DNA of 64,000 bases from Rivihabitans pingtungensis (lineage in GTDB: Bacteria; Pseudomonadota; Gammaproteobacteria; Burkholderiales; Aquaspirillaceae), in NCBI RefSeq assembly GCF_003201855.1, contig NZ_QJKI01000013.1, positions 27,928-91,927 of the forward strand. Direction: 5' to 3'. The position numbers were made by a program, and so were the translations under genes. Below are positions 31,220 through 41,511 of this stretch, in pieces (position 1 is the first letter of the stretch; every line of letters begins with the position of its first letter). The notes below the pieces were generated by a model. The model saw nothing but the letters and a program-made list of their open reading frames with translations, was not told where the DNA came from and searched no databases.

Positions 31220-31801
31220 TTACATCAACATTTGCATCTGGCTCAGCAGCAGCCATTCCAGTCGCGCCAGCGGAATGCCCACCAGCATTTGCAAAATCAG
31301 CAGCAACACCAGCGGGCCCAACTCCACCGCGCCGATGCGCAGGCGCTCGAACGGACGCAGATACGGCCGGGTGAGGCTGTCCAGAATCGGCGCCAGCGGG
31401 TTGTATGGGTTCACCCAGCTCAGAATGGCCTGCACCACCAAGGCACCCATCAGCAGGTAGAGCGAGAGCACAAACACCTTGAGCGTGGCCAGCAAGGCCA
31501 GCGCCAGCCAGCTTTGCGGCGCGGCAAAGTTATACGGAAACGGCGACAGCCACAGCAGAACCAGCGTGGAAATCAGCGTCACCAGCCAGGCCAGCAGCAG
31601 GGTGGCGCTGTCGTAGCCGCGCACGCTGGGCACAAGGCGGCGAATCGGAATCACCGCGAAGTTGGTCAGCGTGACGGTGAACTGCGCCAGCGGGTGCTTG
31701 AACGGCGCGCGCGCCACTTGCAGGTAAAAACGCAGCAGCAGGATCAGCGCAAAAAAATGGCTGACCGTGCCCAGCAAAAAACGCAGCATATCCAGCAGCA
31801 T
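31220..31801 (-). CDS. yggT: YggT family membrane protein
   Basis: 193 aa with two YggT repeats, each two hydrophobic helices around a FYLQVARAPFKHPLAQFTVTLTNFAVIPIRRLVP-like segment; the second repeat has ILSWVNPYNPLAPILDSLTRPYLRPFERL. E. coli YggT has been linked to osmotic shock tolerance. It is the last gene of yggS-proC-yggT, 4 bp after proC, the same order as in Pseudomonas. Confidence 0.9.
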   Translation of the reverse strand: MLLDMLRFLLGTVSHFFALILLLRFYLQVARAPFKHPLAQFTVTLTNFAVIPIRRLVPSVRGYDSATLLLAWLVTLISTLVLLWLSPFPYNFAAPQSWLALALLATLKVFVLSLYLLMGALVVQAILSWVNPYNPLAPILDSLTRPYLRPFERLRIGAVELGPLVLLLILQMLVGIPLARLEWLLLSQMQMLM

Positions 31802-31805
31802 GATG

Positions 31806-32615
31806 TCAGTCCTGGCTCAGTTGCACGCCCAGCTCCACCGAACGGGCGCGGCAGGCGCGCGCCCCGCGCAGGATGGCCGACTTGAGCTCGCTGGCGTCAA
31901 AGCTGGCGATGGCCTGCTCGGTGGTGCCGCCCTTGGAGGTGACATTGGCGCGCAGGGTGGCAATGTCTTCGCCGCTATGCCGCGCCAGCGCCACCGCGCC
32001 CTCGAAGGTGCCCAGCGCCAGCTCGCGGGCGGTGGCGTCGTCAAAGCCCATTTGACGGGCGGCGTCGATCAGGCCTTCGATAAAATAAAACACATAGGCC
32101 GGGCCGCTGCCGGAAATCGCCGTGATGTCGTCGATGCCGGATTCTTCATCCAGCCACACTGTGCTGCCGGCTGCCGCCATGATGCGTTGGGCGGCGTCGC
32201 GGTCTTGCTCGTCCACCCCACGCGGCGCGTACAGGCCGGCCACGCCTTTGCCGATCATCGCCGGGGTGTTGGGCATGATGCGCACAATGCGCTCGTGGCC
32301 ATCCAGCCAGCGCGACAGCGCCGACACGCCCACGCCCGCGGCAATCGACAGCACCAGCGCGCCATCCAGCCGGCTGGCCAGCCCGCCGCACACCTCGCGC
32401 AGCTGCTGCGGTTTGACCGCCAGCACCACAATCTGGCCGCTGCCAAAATACACCGGCAGCTGCTCCTGCGTGGTCACGCCAAACTGCTGGGCCAACTGTG
32501 CGCGCTTGTCGGCATTGGGCTCGACCACGCTGATCTGGCAGCCACGGGCCTTGGTCAGGCCGGCGATGATGGCGGTGGCCATATTGCCGCCGCCGATGAA
32601 AGTGATGTGCATCAT
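31806..32615 (-). CDS. proC: Pyrroline-5-carboxylate reductase ProC
   Basis: 269 aa from the double ATG giving MMHITFIGGGNMATAII; the second ATG, 3 bp later, is equally possible. The NAD(P)-binding GGGNMA opening, VLAVKPQQL, MPNTPAMIGKGV and the substrate region ITAISGSGPAYVFYFIE with TSKGGTTEQAI are complete. It makes proline from pyrroline-5-carboxylate. Middle gene of yggS-proC-yggT; proA is at 57-58 kb. Confidence 0.95.
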   Translation of the reverse strand: MMHITFIGGGNMATAIIAGLTKARGCQISVVEPNADKRAQLAQQFGVTTQEQLPVYFGSGQIVVLAVKPQQLREVCGGLASRLDGALVLSIAAGVGVSALSRWLDGHERIVRIMPNTPAMIGKGVAGLYAPRGVDEQDRDAAQRIMAAAGSTVWLDEESGIDDITAISGSGPAYVFYFIEGLIDAARQMGFDDATARELALGTFEGAVALARHSGEDIATLRANVTSKGGTTEQAIASFDASELKSAILRGARACRARSVELGVQLSQD

Positions 32616-32640
32616 GACAATGAATTCCGATGGGTGAAGG

Positions 32641-33336
32641 TCAGGCAGGGTGACGCGGCGTGCGGCCACCAAAAATGGCGGTGCCTACGCGCACCAGGGT
32701 CGAGCCACAGGCCACCGCCAGCTCCAGGTCGGCGGACATGCCCATCGACAGGGTGTCCAGCGCCAGGCCCTGTTCGGCCAGCTGCGTGCGCAGCTGTGGC
32801 AGCACGGCCAATTGTTCGCGCAGGCGCGGCAAGTCGTCGGTGGCCTCGGGAATGCACATCAGCCCGCGCAGGCGCAGGCGCGGCAGCGCCGCCACCGCCG
32901 CGGCCAGCGCCGGGATTTCTGCCGGGCTGACGCCGCTTTTGCTGGCCTCACCCGAGACATTCACCTGCAGGCAAACCTGCAAGTCCGGCATGTTTTGTGG
33001 GCGCTGTGCCGACAGCCGTTCGGCGATTTTCAGGCGGTCGATGGAATGCACCCAGTGCGCGCACTCGGCTACAGGCCGGGTTTTATTGCTTTGCAGCGGG
33101 CCGATGAAATGCCATTCCAGCCCCAATTCGGCCAGCTCGACGGCCTTGGTGGCCAGCTCCTGCACGTAATTTTCGCCAAAGCACTGCTGGCCAGCGGCGG
33201 CAGCTTCGCGCACCGCCTCGGCGGGAAAAGTCTTGCTCACCGCCAGCAGGCGCACCGAACCCGCCTCACGGCCGGCGGCGGCTTCTGCCTGCGCCAGCCG
33301 CTCGCGCGTGGCGCGCAGCGCTGATTCGATTGTCAT
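32641..33336 (-). CDS. yggS: YggS family PLP-binding homeostasis protein
   Basis: 231 aa from the ATG giving MTIESALRATRERL; a longer upstream frame runs into the divergent gene's promoter. RLLAVSKTFPAEAVREA carries the PLP lysine, followed by FGENYVQEL, WHFIGPLQSNKTR, HSIDRLKIA and LSMGMSADLELAVACGSTLVRVG. These fold-III PLP proteins buffer PLP and influence amino acid pools. It is divergent from the PilT/YggR-like gene. Confidence 0.95.
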   Translation of the reverse strand: MTIESALRATRERLAQAEAAAGREAGSVRLLAVSKTFPAEAVREAAAAGQQCFGENYVQELATKAVELAELGLEWHFIGPLQSNKTRPVAECAHWVHSIDRLKIAERLSAQRPQNMPDLQVCLQVNVSGEASKSGVSPAEIPALAAAVAALPRLRLRGLMCIPEATDDLPRLREQLAVLPQLRTQLAEQGLALDTLSMGMSADLELAVACGSTLVRVGTAIFGGRTPRHPA

Positions 33337-33443
33337 GGTAAAGTCCCCTCCACTGGGGCGCAAGCCTGGTGCGCCCTTTCTGTGATCATGTTCCGCAACG
33401 TCAGGAATGATTGGCCAGGCCATTGAAGAAAGGTGCAGTATAA

Positions 33444-34484
33444 ATGGAAATCCCCGATCTTCTCGCCTTTGCCCGCAGCCAGCACGCCTCTGACCTGCAT
33501 CTGTCCGCCGGCCTGCCGCCACTGTTGCGCGTGCATGGCGACATCCGCCCGATTGCCCTGCCTGCGCTGTCTGCCGCCGAGGTGCGCGCCTTGCTGCATT
33601 CGATGATGGACGAAGGCCAGCGCCGCCAATATGCCGAAGCGCACGAGTGCGACTTTGCCCTGGCCTGGCCGGATAGCGGCCGTTGCCGGGTGAATGTATT
33701 CAGCCAGCAGCGTGGTCCGGCGGCGGCCATTCGTTTGATTCCCGAGCACGCCCCAGCGCTGGAACACCTGGGTGCGCCACCTGCCGTGTGTGCGCTGGAT
33801 CGCCTGCCGCATGGCCTGGTGCTGGTGACCGGCGCAACGGGATCAGGCAAATCCACCACGCTGGCGGCGCTGCTGGCGCGCATCAATGCCCGGCGCGCTG
33901 CTCACATCCTGACCATCGAAGACCCGATCGAGTTCATCCACCCCTGCCAGCTCAGCGTGGTGCACCAGCGCGAAGTGGGCCGCCACACCCACGGCTTTGC
34001 CACTGCGCTGCGCGCCGCCTTGCGCGAAGACCCGGACGTGATCCTGCTGGGTGAAATGCGCGACGCCGACACTATGCGTCTGGCACTGACCGCTGCCGAA
34101 ACCGGCCATCTGGTGCTGGCCACCCTGCACACCCAGTCGGCAGCGCAAGCGCCAGACCGGGTGATCAACAGCCTGCCCGCCGCCGAACGCGACATGGCGC
34201 GCGCCGTGCTGGCCGACTGCCTGCGCGCCGTGGTGGCGCAGACGCTGATCAAGACGGCTGATGGCGCTAGGCGGGTGGCGGCGTTTGAGGTGCTGTTGGC
34301 TAACCCGGCCGTGCGTCATCATCTGCGCGAGGGTGATGCCGCCCAACTGTACTCGGCGATGCAAACTGGCCAGGCGCAGGGCATGCAAACGCTGGATCAC
34401 GCTTTGTTGGCGCTGTGCGGGCAAGGCGTGATCGACGCGGAGGCAGCCCGTGCACTGGCGCGTGATGCTGCCTTGTTTGCCTGA
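33444..34484 (+). CDS. PilT-family secretion ATPase (YggR-like)
   Basis: 346 aa, the length of PilT. Walker A is GATGSGKSTT, the Asp box is IEDPIEF, Walker B is LREDPDVILLGEMRD, and the His box is AETGHLVLATLHT. PAVRHHLREGDAAQLYSAMQTG then QGMQTLD matches the PilT C-terminus. PilT powers type IV pilus retraction. The position divergent from yggS-proC-yggT matches pilT in Pseudomonas and yggR in E. coli. The wording LVLATLHT and the GATG P-loop are closer to what I recall of YggR than of the main PilT, so a second canonical pilT may exist elsewhere. Confidence 0.85.
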   Translation: MEIPDLLAFARSQHASDLHLSAGLPPLLRVHGDIRPIALPALSAAEVRALLHSMMDEGQRRQYAEAHECDFALAWPDSGRCRVNVFSQQRGPAAAIRLIPEHAPALEHLGAPPAVCALDRLPHGLVLVTGATGSGKSTTLAALLARINARRAAHILTIEDPIEFIHPCQLSVVHQREVGRHTHGFATALRAALREDPDVILLGEMRDADTMRLALTAAETGHLVLATLHTQSAAQAPDRVINSLPAAERDMARAVLADCLRAVVAQTLIKTADGARRVAAFEVLLANPAVRHHLREGDAAQLYSAMQTGQAQGMQTLDHALLALCGQGVIDAEAARALARDAALFA

Positions 34485-34498
34485 GGCTGATGCGGCGC

Positions 34499-35008
34499 TT
34501 AGCGTTGCTTCATGCGCCGGATGGCTTCGTTCACACTGGCCACCGGGCTGCGGTCCACGCACAGATAAAACTCTTCCAGCGCGCGCAGCACCGCCTGGCC
34601 AGATTCCAGCCGCCGCCACTGCGACGAGCGGGACGGCGCCCAGGTTTTATTGTCAGCGCCAATGGCGTAGCGCTTGTGCTCGCGGGTTTCGCAGCGCAGG
34701 CCGTCGTAAGTCAGCGTTTCCGCGCCGTCCGGGCTTTGCACGCGCACGGCAAAGCGCACCACACCGTCGTCGTCCATGCGCAAGGTGGCGGTGTCTACCG
34801 CGTGGCGGTTGCGGGTGGTGGGGCCGACTTCAAATTCTTGCCAGTGCTTGCCGTCCGGGTAGGCTGGCAGCTCGACGGTTTTTTCTTCCCAGGGTTTTTC
34901 GGTTTCCCAGACGTAATTCTGGTTAAACATGTCGTTGCGGTATTCAGCCTGAGCCAGCGGGCTCAGGACGGCGACGGCCAGCGCGGCCAGCAGGGAAAAA
35001 CGCCTCAC
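34499..35008 (-). CDS. CNP1-like family periplasmic protein
   Basis: 169 aa from a GTG at 35008-35006 with AAGGA 8 bp upstream. The product then begins with a signal peptide RRFSLLAALAVAVLSPLAQA. The body, NDMFNQNYVWETEKPWEE, then LPAYPDGKHWQEFEVGPTT and YDGLRCETREHKRYAIG, matches the CNP1-like family (cryptic neisserial protein), whose function is unknown. It is one part of a minus-strand pair with the NRDE gene. Confidence 0.8.
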   Translation of the reverse strand: MRRFSLLAALAVAVLSPLAQAEYRNDMFNQNYVWETEKPWEEKTVELPAYPDGKHWQEFEVGPTTRNRHAVDTATLRMDDDGVVRFAVRVQSPDGAETLTYDGLRCETREHKRYAIGADNKTWAPSRSSQWRRLESGQAVLRALEEFYLCVDRSPVASVNEAIRRMKQR

Positions 35009-35040
35009 GGGGGTATCCTTCAACAAACAAATCATCAGGT

Positions 35041-35811
35041 TCAGCACGCGCGTGCACTGGCTTGCACGGCAAACGACAGCCGGCGCGAGCCTTGCGGCCG
35101 GCCGGCGTGGAATACCCGCTCGACCAGCACGCCACGCCCCTTGCTGCCCAGTGTCAGCACGGTGCTGGCGCGGGTGCCGTAATCGTCACCGGCAATAAAC
35201 ACCGGCGACAGGAATTTCTCCAGCGCCAGGCCCACGCCGGTATTGGGCAGGGCCTCTACCGGCGCTGGCGTGCGGTCGGCCAGCCAATCCAGCATCACCT
35301 CGTCGGCCGGCAAGCTGTGCATGGCGCTCATCCAGCCGCGCAGCCGCTCGCTCTTGGGCCACGGCGCATCCGGCAGGCCGTTGCTCAGCACATGCACACC
35401 GGGGCGCAGCCGGCTGAGCAGCGCGCGCGGGCTATGAAAACAATACAAATCGTTCAGGCAGCCAAACAGCAGATTAAACGGCGCATACTCGCCGCGCTGC
35501 GCCTGAAGCCAGCCGGCAAACTCGGCCGCCGGGCGGCTGTCTTGCAGCCAGGCTTGCACCAGCTCGCCGCGCGAGCGCCGGCCGGGCGTCCGGCTGCCGG
35601 TGCGCACATTGGTGACTGCCGCCACCCGGCCGGATTCGCTGACCGCCAGCCAACTGCCGCCGGCTTGTCCATCGCGCCCGCCCAGAATATGCGGGGCGTC
35701 TTCCCAGCGATCGATGGGCCGTGCCGGCCGCGCGTAATATTCATCGCGGTTGGCCAGCAATAACAGCGGCGTGCCGGGCAGATGTTGGTAAGCGATTCCG
35801 ATCAGGCACAT
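35041..35811 (-). CDS. NRDE family (TANGO2-like) protein
   Basis: 256 aa. MCLIGIAY at the N-terminus with Cys2, then LLLANRDEYYARP containing the family's NRDE motif, GGRDGQAGGSWLAV and TNVRTG are diagnostic. The conserved N-terminal Cys suggests an Ntn-hydrolase-like fold. Eukaryotic TANGO2 relatives affect haem and lipid handling, but the bacterial role is not established. It lies 32 bp upstream of the CNP1-like gene. Confidence 0.9.
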   Translation of the reverse strand: MCLIGIAYQHLPGTPLLLLANRDEYYARPARPIDRWEDAPHILGGRDGQAGGSWLAVSESGRVAAVTNVRTGSRTPGRRSRGELVQAWLQDSRPAAEFAGWLQAQRGEYAPFNLLFGCLNDLYCFHSPRALLSRLRPGVHVLSNGLPDAPWPKSERLRGWMSAMHSLPADEVMLDWLADRTPAPVEALPNTGVGLALEKFLSPVFIAGDDYGTRASTVLTLGSKGRGVLVERVFHAGRPQGSRRLSFAVQASARAC

Positions 35812-35866
35812 GGCAAGGCCGCTGGGCTAAAATAAGGTCTTTGCATTCTACCTGAGCCAGCGAGCC

Positions 35867-36097
35867 ATGACTGCCGACAAAGACATCGACCTTTCCGGGC
35901 TGAACTGCCCCCTGCCCATCCTGCGCGCCAAAAAAGCCCTGGCTGACATGAGCTCTGGCCAGGTGCTGCGCGTCACCGCCACCGACCCCGGCGCACCGGG
36001 CGATTTTGCCGCCTTCTGTCGGCAAACCGGCAACACCCTGGAAGACAGCATCGTCACCGACGAGGGCAAGTTCGTCATGGTGCTGCGCCGCAAGTAA
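35867..36097 (+). CDS. TusA-family sulfurtransferase
   Basis: 76 aa, normal for the family. NCPLPILRAKKALADM carries the CPxP motif with the sulfur-accepting Cys14, followed by VTATDPGAPGDFAAFCRQTGN. These proteins pass persulfide sulfur to acceptors such as the tRNA thiolation pathway. The second Cys (FCRQTGN) and the partnerless position leave open whether it is TusA itself or a paralogue. Confidence 0.9.
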   Translation: MTADKDIDLSGLNCPLPILRAKKALADMSSGQVLRVTATDPGAPGDFAAFCRQTGNTLEDSIVTDEGKFVMVLRRK

Positions 36098-36181
36098 GCG
36101 ACGCTGAGCATCCGCCGCGGCCCTGCGCCAGCGCCCGGATAAATGTTATAATGTAACAGTTTTCACCCGCAAAGCCCGACC

Positions 36182-37222
36182 ATGACCGACACGCTTACCC
36201 TCACCCGCCCAGACGACTGGCACCTGCACCTGCGCGACGGCGCGGCGCTCACCGCCGTGCTGCCCGACACCGCCCGCCAGTTTGGCCGCGCCATCGTCAT
36301 GCCCAACCTCAAGCCGCCGGTCACCACCGTCGCCGACGCCGAAGCCTACCGCGCCCGCATCCTGGCCGCGCTGCCGGCCGGCATGACTTTCGAGCCGCTG
36401 ATGACGCTGTACCTGACCGACCGCACCACGCCGGATGAAATCGTCCGCGCCAAGGCCAGCGGCATCGTGCATGGCGTCAAACTCTACCCGCTGGGCGCCA
36501 CCACCAATTCCGATTCGGGCGTCAGCTCGCTGGAACACTGCCTGCCGGTGCTGGAAAAAATGGCCGAAGTCGGCCTGCCCTTTCTGCTGCACGGCGAAGT
36601 CACCGACCCGGACATCGACATCTTCGACCGCGAAGCGGTGTTCATCGAACGCACCCTGGCCCCGCTGATTGCCCGCCTGCCCGAGCTGCGCGTGGTGCTG
36701 GAGCACATCACCACCGCCCAGGCCGCCGAATTTGTCGCCAGCGCCTCGGCCAATGTCGCCGCCACGCTGACCGCGCACCACCTGCTGATGAACCGCAACG
36801 CCATGCTGGTGGGCGGCATCCGCCCGCACCACTACTGCCTGCCGGTGCTCAAGCGCGAAACCCATCGCCAGGCACTGCTCAAGGCCGCCACCAGCGGCTC
36901 GGCCAAGTTCTTCCTGGGCACCGACAGCGCCCCGCACGCCCGCCACACCAAAGAAGCCGCCTGTGGCTGCGCCGGCATGTACACCGCCCACGCCGCGCTG
37001 GAGTTGTATGCCGAAGCCTTCGACTCGGTGGGGGCGCTGGACAAACTGGAAGCCTTCGCCAGCTTTAACGGCCCGGACTTCTACCGCCTGCCGCGCAACA
37101 GCGGCACGGTGACCCTGCGCCGGGAAAGCTGGACCGTGCCGGCCACCCTGGCCTATCTGGACGACGCCCCGCTGGTGCCGCTGCGCGCGGGCGAAACGCT
37201 GGACTGGAAGCTGCAAGGCTAA
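36182..37222 (+). CDS. pyrC: Dihydroorotase PyrC
   Basis: 346 aa, the E. coli-type (homodimeric, class II) dihydroorotase length. WHLHLRDG gives the first two zinc histidines, [14 protein letters not shown] the carboxylated lysine, then [16 protein letters not shown] and [16 protein letters not shown] with the catalytic Asp. It closes carbamoyl-aspartate to dihydroorotate in pyrimidine synthesis. Monocistronic, ended by a hairpin. Confidence 0.97.
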   Translation: MTDTLTLTRPDDWHLHLRDGAALTAVLPDTARQFGRAIVMPNLKPPVTTVADAEAYRARILAALPAGMTFEPLMTLYLTDRTTPDEIVRAKASGIVHGVKLYPLGATTNSDSGVSSLEHCLPVLEKMAEVGLPFLLHGEVTDPDIDIFDREAVFIERTLAPLIARLPELRVVLEHITTAQAAEFVASASANVAATLTAHHLLMNRNAMLVGGIRPHHYCLPVLKRETHRQALLKAATSGSAKFFLGTDSAPHARHTKEAACGCAGMYTAHAALELYAEAFDSVGALDKLEAFASFNGPDFYRLPRNSGTVTLRRESWTVPATLAYLDDAPLVPLRAGETLDWKLQG

Positions 37223-37246
37223 GCGCCGTATTTGGCTTGGTAAAAG

Positions 37247-37278
37247 ACAACGCCCTGGCGGATTCGCCAGGGCGTTGT
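37247..37278. terminator. GC-rich hairpin between convergent pyrC and prfA
   Basis: ACAACGCCCTGGCG (37247-37260) and CGCCAGGGCGTTGT (37265-37278) are perfect 14-bp arms with a 4-nt loop. There is no proper T-run, so it is a weak or Rho-assisted terminator or an mRNA end stabiliser. Confidence 0.65.
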
Positions 37279-37313
37279 GCTGAGTGGTGCTTTGTTCAGT
37301 GGGCGCGGTCGCC

Positions 37314-38390
37314 TCACTCCCCCATTGCCGCCAGTTGTTCGGCCTGGTGTTCGGCGCTGAGCGCCTCGGTGAGTTCAAACAGGTCGCCGTCCATCACCTG
37401 ATCGAGTTTGTACAGCGTCAGGTTGATGCGGTGGTCGGTCACCCGGCCCTGCGGGAAGTTATAGGTGCGGATGCGTTCCGAGCGGTCGCCCGAGCCCACC
37501 AGGCTTTTGCGGGTGGCGGCTTCTTTGGCCTGGCGTTCACGCAGTTGCACGTCCATGATGCGCGAGGCCAGCACGGCCAGGGCGCGGGCCTTGTTTTTGT
37601 GCTGGCTGCGGTCGTCCTGGCATTCCACCACAATACCGGTGGGCAGGTGGGTGACGCGCACGGCGGAGTCGGTTTTGTTGATGTGCTGGCCGCCGGCGCC
37701 GGAGGCGCGGAAGGTGTCGATGCGCAGTTCGGCCGGGTTGATGTTGACTGCTTCCACTTCGTCGGCTTCCGGCATCACCGCCACGGTGCAGGCCGAGGTG
37801 TGGATGCGGCCTTGCGTTTCGGTGGCGGGCACGCGCTGCACGCGGTGGCCGCCGGATTCGAATTTCAGCTTGGAATACGCGCCAAAGCCCACCAGCCGGG
37901 CGATAATTTCCTTATAGCCGCCCAGATCGGACTCGCTGGCGGAGACGATTTCCACCTGCCAGCGATTGCGTTCGGCAAAGCGCGAGTACATGCGGAACAA
38001 ATCAGCAGCAAACAGCGCCGACTCATCGCCGCCGGTGCCGGCGCGGATTTCCAGAAAAATATTGCGTTCGTCGTTGGGGTCGCGCGGCAGCAGGAGTTTT
38101 TGCAGCGCCAGCTCCAGCTCGCCCAGGCGGACTTTGCCGTCTTCCAGCTCGGCTTGCGCCAGTTCGCGCATGTCCGGGTCGGCCAGCAGCTCTTCGGCGG
38201 CGCGCATATCGGCCTCGCACTGGCGAAATGCCTGGTATTGCTCGACCACCGGGGTCAGTTCGGCGTGTTCGCGGGTGAGCTTGCGAAACGACTCCATGTC
38301 GCGGGTGGCTTCTTCGGTGGACAGCAGGCGCGTCACTTCATCGAGCCGGTCAACCAGCTGATCCAGTTTGCTGGCAATCGAGGCTTTCAT
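37314..38390 (-). CDS. prfA: Peptide chain release factor 1
   Basis: 358 aa from the ATG giving [12 protein letters not shown]. The peptidyl-tRNA hydrolysis motif GGQ is in [16 protein letters not shown], and the RF1 stop-codon tripeptide PAT is in [22 protein letters not shown]. It recognises UAA and UAG. The prmC methylase gene that often follows prfA is absent; pyrC lies convergent instead. hemA lies 142 bp upstream on the same strand, a common hemA-prfA order. Confidence 0.97.
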   Translation of the reverse strand: MKASIASKLDQLVDRLDEVTRLLSTEEATRDMESFRKLTREHAELTPVVEQYQAFRQCEADMRAAEELLADPDMRELAQAELEDGKVRLGELELALQKLLLPRDPNDERNIFLEIRAGTGGDESALFAADLFRMYSRFAERNRWQVEIVSASESDLGGYKEIIARLVGFGAYSKLKFESGGHRVQRVPATETQGRIHTSACTVAVMPEADEVEAVNINPAELRIDTFRASGAGGQHINKTDSAVRVTHLPTGIVVECQDDRSQHKNKARALAVLASRIMDVQLRERQAKEAATRKSLVGSGDRSERIRTYNFPQGRVTDHRINLTLYKLDQVMDGDLFELTEALSAEHQAEQLAAMGE

Positions 38391-38532
38391 CGTCGGGTGT
38401 TCTTTCCGTGGCCCGCGCGTGTGCGGGCAGAGACAGACGGACAGCGGCGCCCAGGGTGCGCCAGTCGGCAAACCGGCAATTTTAATACGTTTAGGCGCGC
38501 TTGGTTTGATTTCGTGCGGGGCGGCCGCGTCG

Positions 38533-39783
38533 CTAGTCCGGCCGCAAGTTGTACAGCCGCGCCAGCGCGTCGGTCAGCTCGGCCTTGGCCTGGCCGTGGT
38601 GGCTGTTCAGCGCTTGCAGCGGCGGGTGCAGCAGCTTGTTGGTGAGCTGGCGGGAGAGAAACTCCAGCACGTCTTCCGGCGCTTCGCCCTTGTGCAGGCG
38701 TTTGGCGGCGGCTTCCAGCGCGTGGCGGCGCACGCGTTCGGCTTCGACTTGCAGCGCGCGGATCACCGGCACGGTGTCGCGGCCGGCCAGCCATTGGCTG
38801 AACTCGCGGGTTTTTTCCTGAATGATGCCTTCGGCGGTCTCGGCGGCGGCGCGGCGTTCTTCGCGGCCGGCGTCAACAATGGCGGCGATGTCGTCCACCG
38901 TGTACAAAAACACATCGGCCAGCTCGCCCACTTCGGCTTCAATGTCGCGCGGCACGGCCAGGTCCAGCATGAACATCGGCTTGTGTCGGCGCGCTTTCAG
39001 GGCTTTTTCCACCGCGCCCTTGCCCAGCACCGGCACCGGCGAGGCGGTGGAGGTCACCACCACGTCGTGCTGCGCCAGCTGGCTGGCCAAGTCCTGCAAG
39101 ACAATCGCCCGGCCGCCAAACTCTTGCGCCAGGCGCTCGCCGCGTTCCAGCGTGCGGTTGGCCACGGTGATGCCGGCCGGTTGCTGGGCGGCAAAGTGGG
39201 TGGCCACCAGTTCGATCATCTCGCCCGCGCCGATGAACAGCACATTCAGCTCGCGGATGCTGGGGAAGATCTGCAAGGCCAGCTTGACGCCAGCGGCGGC
39301 CATCGACACCGAGTTGGCGCCAATCGCCGTCTGGCTGCGCACCGCCTTGGCGGCGGAGAAGGTTTTTTGAAAGAGCGTGTTCAGCAGCACGCCCAGCGCG
39401 CCGCATTGCTCGGCGGCGCGCACTGCGTCCTTGATCTGGCCAACGATCTGGGTTTCGCCCAGCACCATGGAGTCCAGCCCGGAGGCCACCCGAAAAGCGT
39501 GGCGGGCGGCGGCTTCGGCGTCCAGCAGATACAGATACGGCCGCAGGGTGTCCACGTCCAGGCCGCGATTGCGCGCCAGCCAGTGCAGCACGGCGTCGAT
39601 GTTCTCGGCGCCAGCGTAGATTTCGGTGCGATTACAGGTGGACAGGATGGCCGCCTCGTGCGCGGCGCGCGAGTCGGTCAGGTCGCGCAGCGCGTCCGCC
39701 AGCTGCTCGGCCGGGAAAGCCAGCTGTTCGCGGATGGCGAGCGGGGCGGTGTGGTGGTTAAGACCAAGGGCGACCAGTTGCAT
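38533..39783 (-). CDS. hemA: Glutamyl-tRNA reductase HemA
   Basis: 416 aa, standard length. Catalytic Cys50 is in [30 protein letters not shown], the NADPH domain [12 protein letters not shown] and [12 protein letters not shown], and the C-terminal dimerisation helix region are present. It makes glutamate-1-semialdehyde, the first committed step of C5 haem synthesis, and so feeds the hemCD genes 5 kb away. Confidence 0.97.
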   Translation of the reverse strand: MQLVALGLNHHTAPLAIREQLAFPAEQLADALRDLTDSRAAHEAAILSTCNRTEIYAGAENIDAVLHWLARNRGLDVDTLRPYLYLLDAEAAARHAFRVASGLDSMVLGETQIVGQIKDAVRAAEQCGALGVLLNTLFQKTFSAAKAVRSQTAIGANSVSMAAAGVKLALQIFPSIRELNVLFIGAGEMIELVATHFAAQQPAGITVANRTLERGERLAQEFGGRAIVLQDLASQLAQHDVVVTSTASPVPVLGKGAVEKALKARRHKPMFMLDLAVPRDIEAEVGELADVFLYTVDDIAAIVDAGREERRAAAETAEGIIQEKTREFSQWLAGRDTVPVIRALQVEAERVRRHALEAAAKRLHKGEAPEDVLEFLSRQLTNKLLHPPLQALNSHHGQAKAELTDALARLYNLRPD

Positions 39784-39869
39784 GCGGATGAGCGGCGGAA
39801 TCTGTCAGGAAGGGGGCATTTTACCCGAAGATGCGCCGCTGACCATGACTAGCATCATGTCCGTTTGTG

Positions 39870-39936
39870 TGGCTTGGCCTGGCTCGCAAACTCAGCACAG
39901 CGACCCTGGCGAGGCGCATTCTGTGAGAGCGTCTTA
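39870..39936 (+). repeat. Partial palindromic repeat carrying the fmt stop codon
   Basis: CTCGCAAACTCAGCACAGCG then ACCCTGGCGAGGCGCATTCT and GTGAGAGCGTCTTA follow the left-arm and right-end sequence of the family, with the middle deleted. The TTA at 39934-39936 is the fmt stop on the minus strand. Confidence 0.5.
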
Positions 39937-40848
39937 CTCGCCCAGCCGCGCTGGCAGGCTGTGGCCGGCCAGAAACTCGCGCGCGGCTAGCCGTTTGCCG
40001 CCAGCGGCTTGCAGTTGGGTGGCCAGCAGCGCGCCGCTGCCGCAGGCAATGCGCACGCCGTCGGCGTCGGCTGCCAGCACCTCGCCCGGCGCACCGGCGC
40101 CGTCGGCCAGCTGGGCTTGCCAGATTTTCAGCGCCTCGCCCCCGGCCAGGGTGCTGGCGCCGGGGAAGGGGTTGAAGGCGCGGATTTTGCGGTGCAGCAC
40201 TTCCGCCGGCAGCGACCAATCCAGCTGGGCTTCGGCCTTGCCGATTTTTTCGGCGTAGGTCACGCCCTCGGCCGGCTGCGGCTGCGGGCTCAGCGCGTCC
40301 AGCTGGGCCAGCGCCGCCACCATGGCTTGCGCACCTTGGGCGGCCAGGCGGTCGTGCAGGCTGCCGGTGCTGTCGTCGGCGTGGATGGGCTCGCGCACGG
40401 TCAGCAGCATGTCGCCGGTGTCCAGGCCGACGTCCATTTGCATGATGGTGACGCCGGTTTCTGCGTCGCCGGCCTCGATGGCGCGATGAATCGGCGCCGC
40501 GCCGCGCCAGCGCGGCAGCAGCGAGGCGTGGATGTTCAGGCAGCCGCGCGTGGGCATCTCCAGCACGGCTTTGGGCAGAATCAGCCCGTAGGCGGCCACC
40601 ACCATCACTTCGGCGCCGACGGCGGCGATTTCCGCCTGGGCTTCGGCGGTTTTCAGCGTCAGCGGCTGGCTGACCGGCAGGCCGTGCGCCAGCGCTAGGG
40701 TTTTCACCGGGCTGGCTTTCAGCTTCATGCCGCGCCCGGCCGGGCGGTCGGGTTGGGTGAGCACCAGGGCGATGTCGTGGCCAGCGTCAATCAGCGCTTG
40801 CAGCGCGCTGGCGGCGAATTCCGGCGTGCCGGCAAAAATCAGTTTCAT
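39934..40848 (-). CDS. fmt: Methionyl-tRNA formyltransferase
   Basis: 304 aa. [16 protein letters not shown] opens the formyl-transferase fold. The catalytic segment is [20 protein letters not shown] with [17 protein letters not shown], and the C-terminal tRNA-binding domain includes [11 protein letters not shown]. It formylates initiator Met-tRNA. It lies 20 bp after def, the usual def-fmt pair. Confidence 0.97.
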   Translation of the reverse strand: MKLIFAGTPEFAASALQALIDAGHDIALVLTQPDRPAGRGMKLKASPVKTLALAHGLPVSQPLTLKTAEAQAEIAAVGAEVMVVAAYGLILPKAVLEMPTRGCLNIHASLLPRWRGAAPIHRAIEAGDAETGVTIMQMDVGLDTGDMLLTVREPIHADDSTGSLHDRLAAQGAQAMVAALAQLDALSPQPQPAEGVTYAEKIGKAEAQLDWSLPAEVLHRKIRAFNPFPGASTLAGGEALKIWQAQLADGAGAPGEVLAADADGVRIACGSGALLATQLQAAGGKRLAAREFLAGHSLPARLGE

Positions 40849-40868
40849 CGGGCGGCTCTCCTGCGCCC

Positions 40869-41375
40869 TTACAGGGTGCGCTTTTCCTGTTTTTTCAGTT
40901 TGGTGCGGATGCGGTTTTGCTTGAGCGGCGACAGGTATTCCACAAACACCTTGCCCTCCAGGTGGTCAAGCTCGTGTTGCAGGCACACCGCCAGCAGGCC
41001 ATCGGCCTCAACGGTGAATGACTGGCCGTTGGCGTCCAGCGCGCGCACCGTCACCTGGCTGGCGCGCGGCACTTTATCGTAAACCGCCGGCACCGACAGG
41101 CAACCTTCTTCGCCGATTTCTTCTTGTTCCGAGCGGGCGATGATTTCCGGGTTGATAAACGCTTGCAGCTGGTTTTTTTCTTCAGACAGATCAATCACCA
41201 CCACGCGCTCGTGCACATTCACCTGGGTGGCGGCCAGGCCGATGCCGTGGGCGGCGTACATGGTTTCGCCCATGTCGGCAATCAGGGTGCGGATGCGGTC
41301 ATCCACCTGGGCCACCGGCTTGGCGCGGGTGTGCAGACGGGGGTCGGGGTAATGCAGGATATTGAGCAGGGCCAT
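40869..41375 (-). CDS. def: Peptide deformylase
   Basis: 168 aa from the ATG giving [20 protein letters not shown]. The three metal-site motifs are [16 protein letters not shown] and QHELDHLEG. It removes N-formyl groups from nascent proteins, complementing fmt in the same operon. Confidence 0.97.
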   Translation of the reverse strand: MALLNILHYPDPRLHTRAKPVAQVDDRIRTLIADMGETMYAAHGIGLAATQVNVHERVVVIDLSEEKNQLQAFINPEIIARSEQEEIGEEGCLSVPAVYDKVPRASQVTVRALDANGQSFTVEADGLLAVCLQHELDHLEGKVFVEYLSPLKQNRIRTKLKKQEKRTL

Positions 41376-41511
41376 GGGTGTGTTCGAGAATAATGGGGGC
41401 GAGGCGCCCGGATGCGGCATTATAGCCCGACGCCGGATGGCGGCAAAAACTACGCGGCGGCCGGCAAACCGGCACGCCGCGCGTGCGAACAGCATCAGGC
41501 TATCGGTGGGT

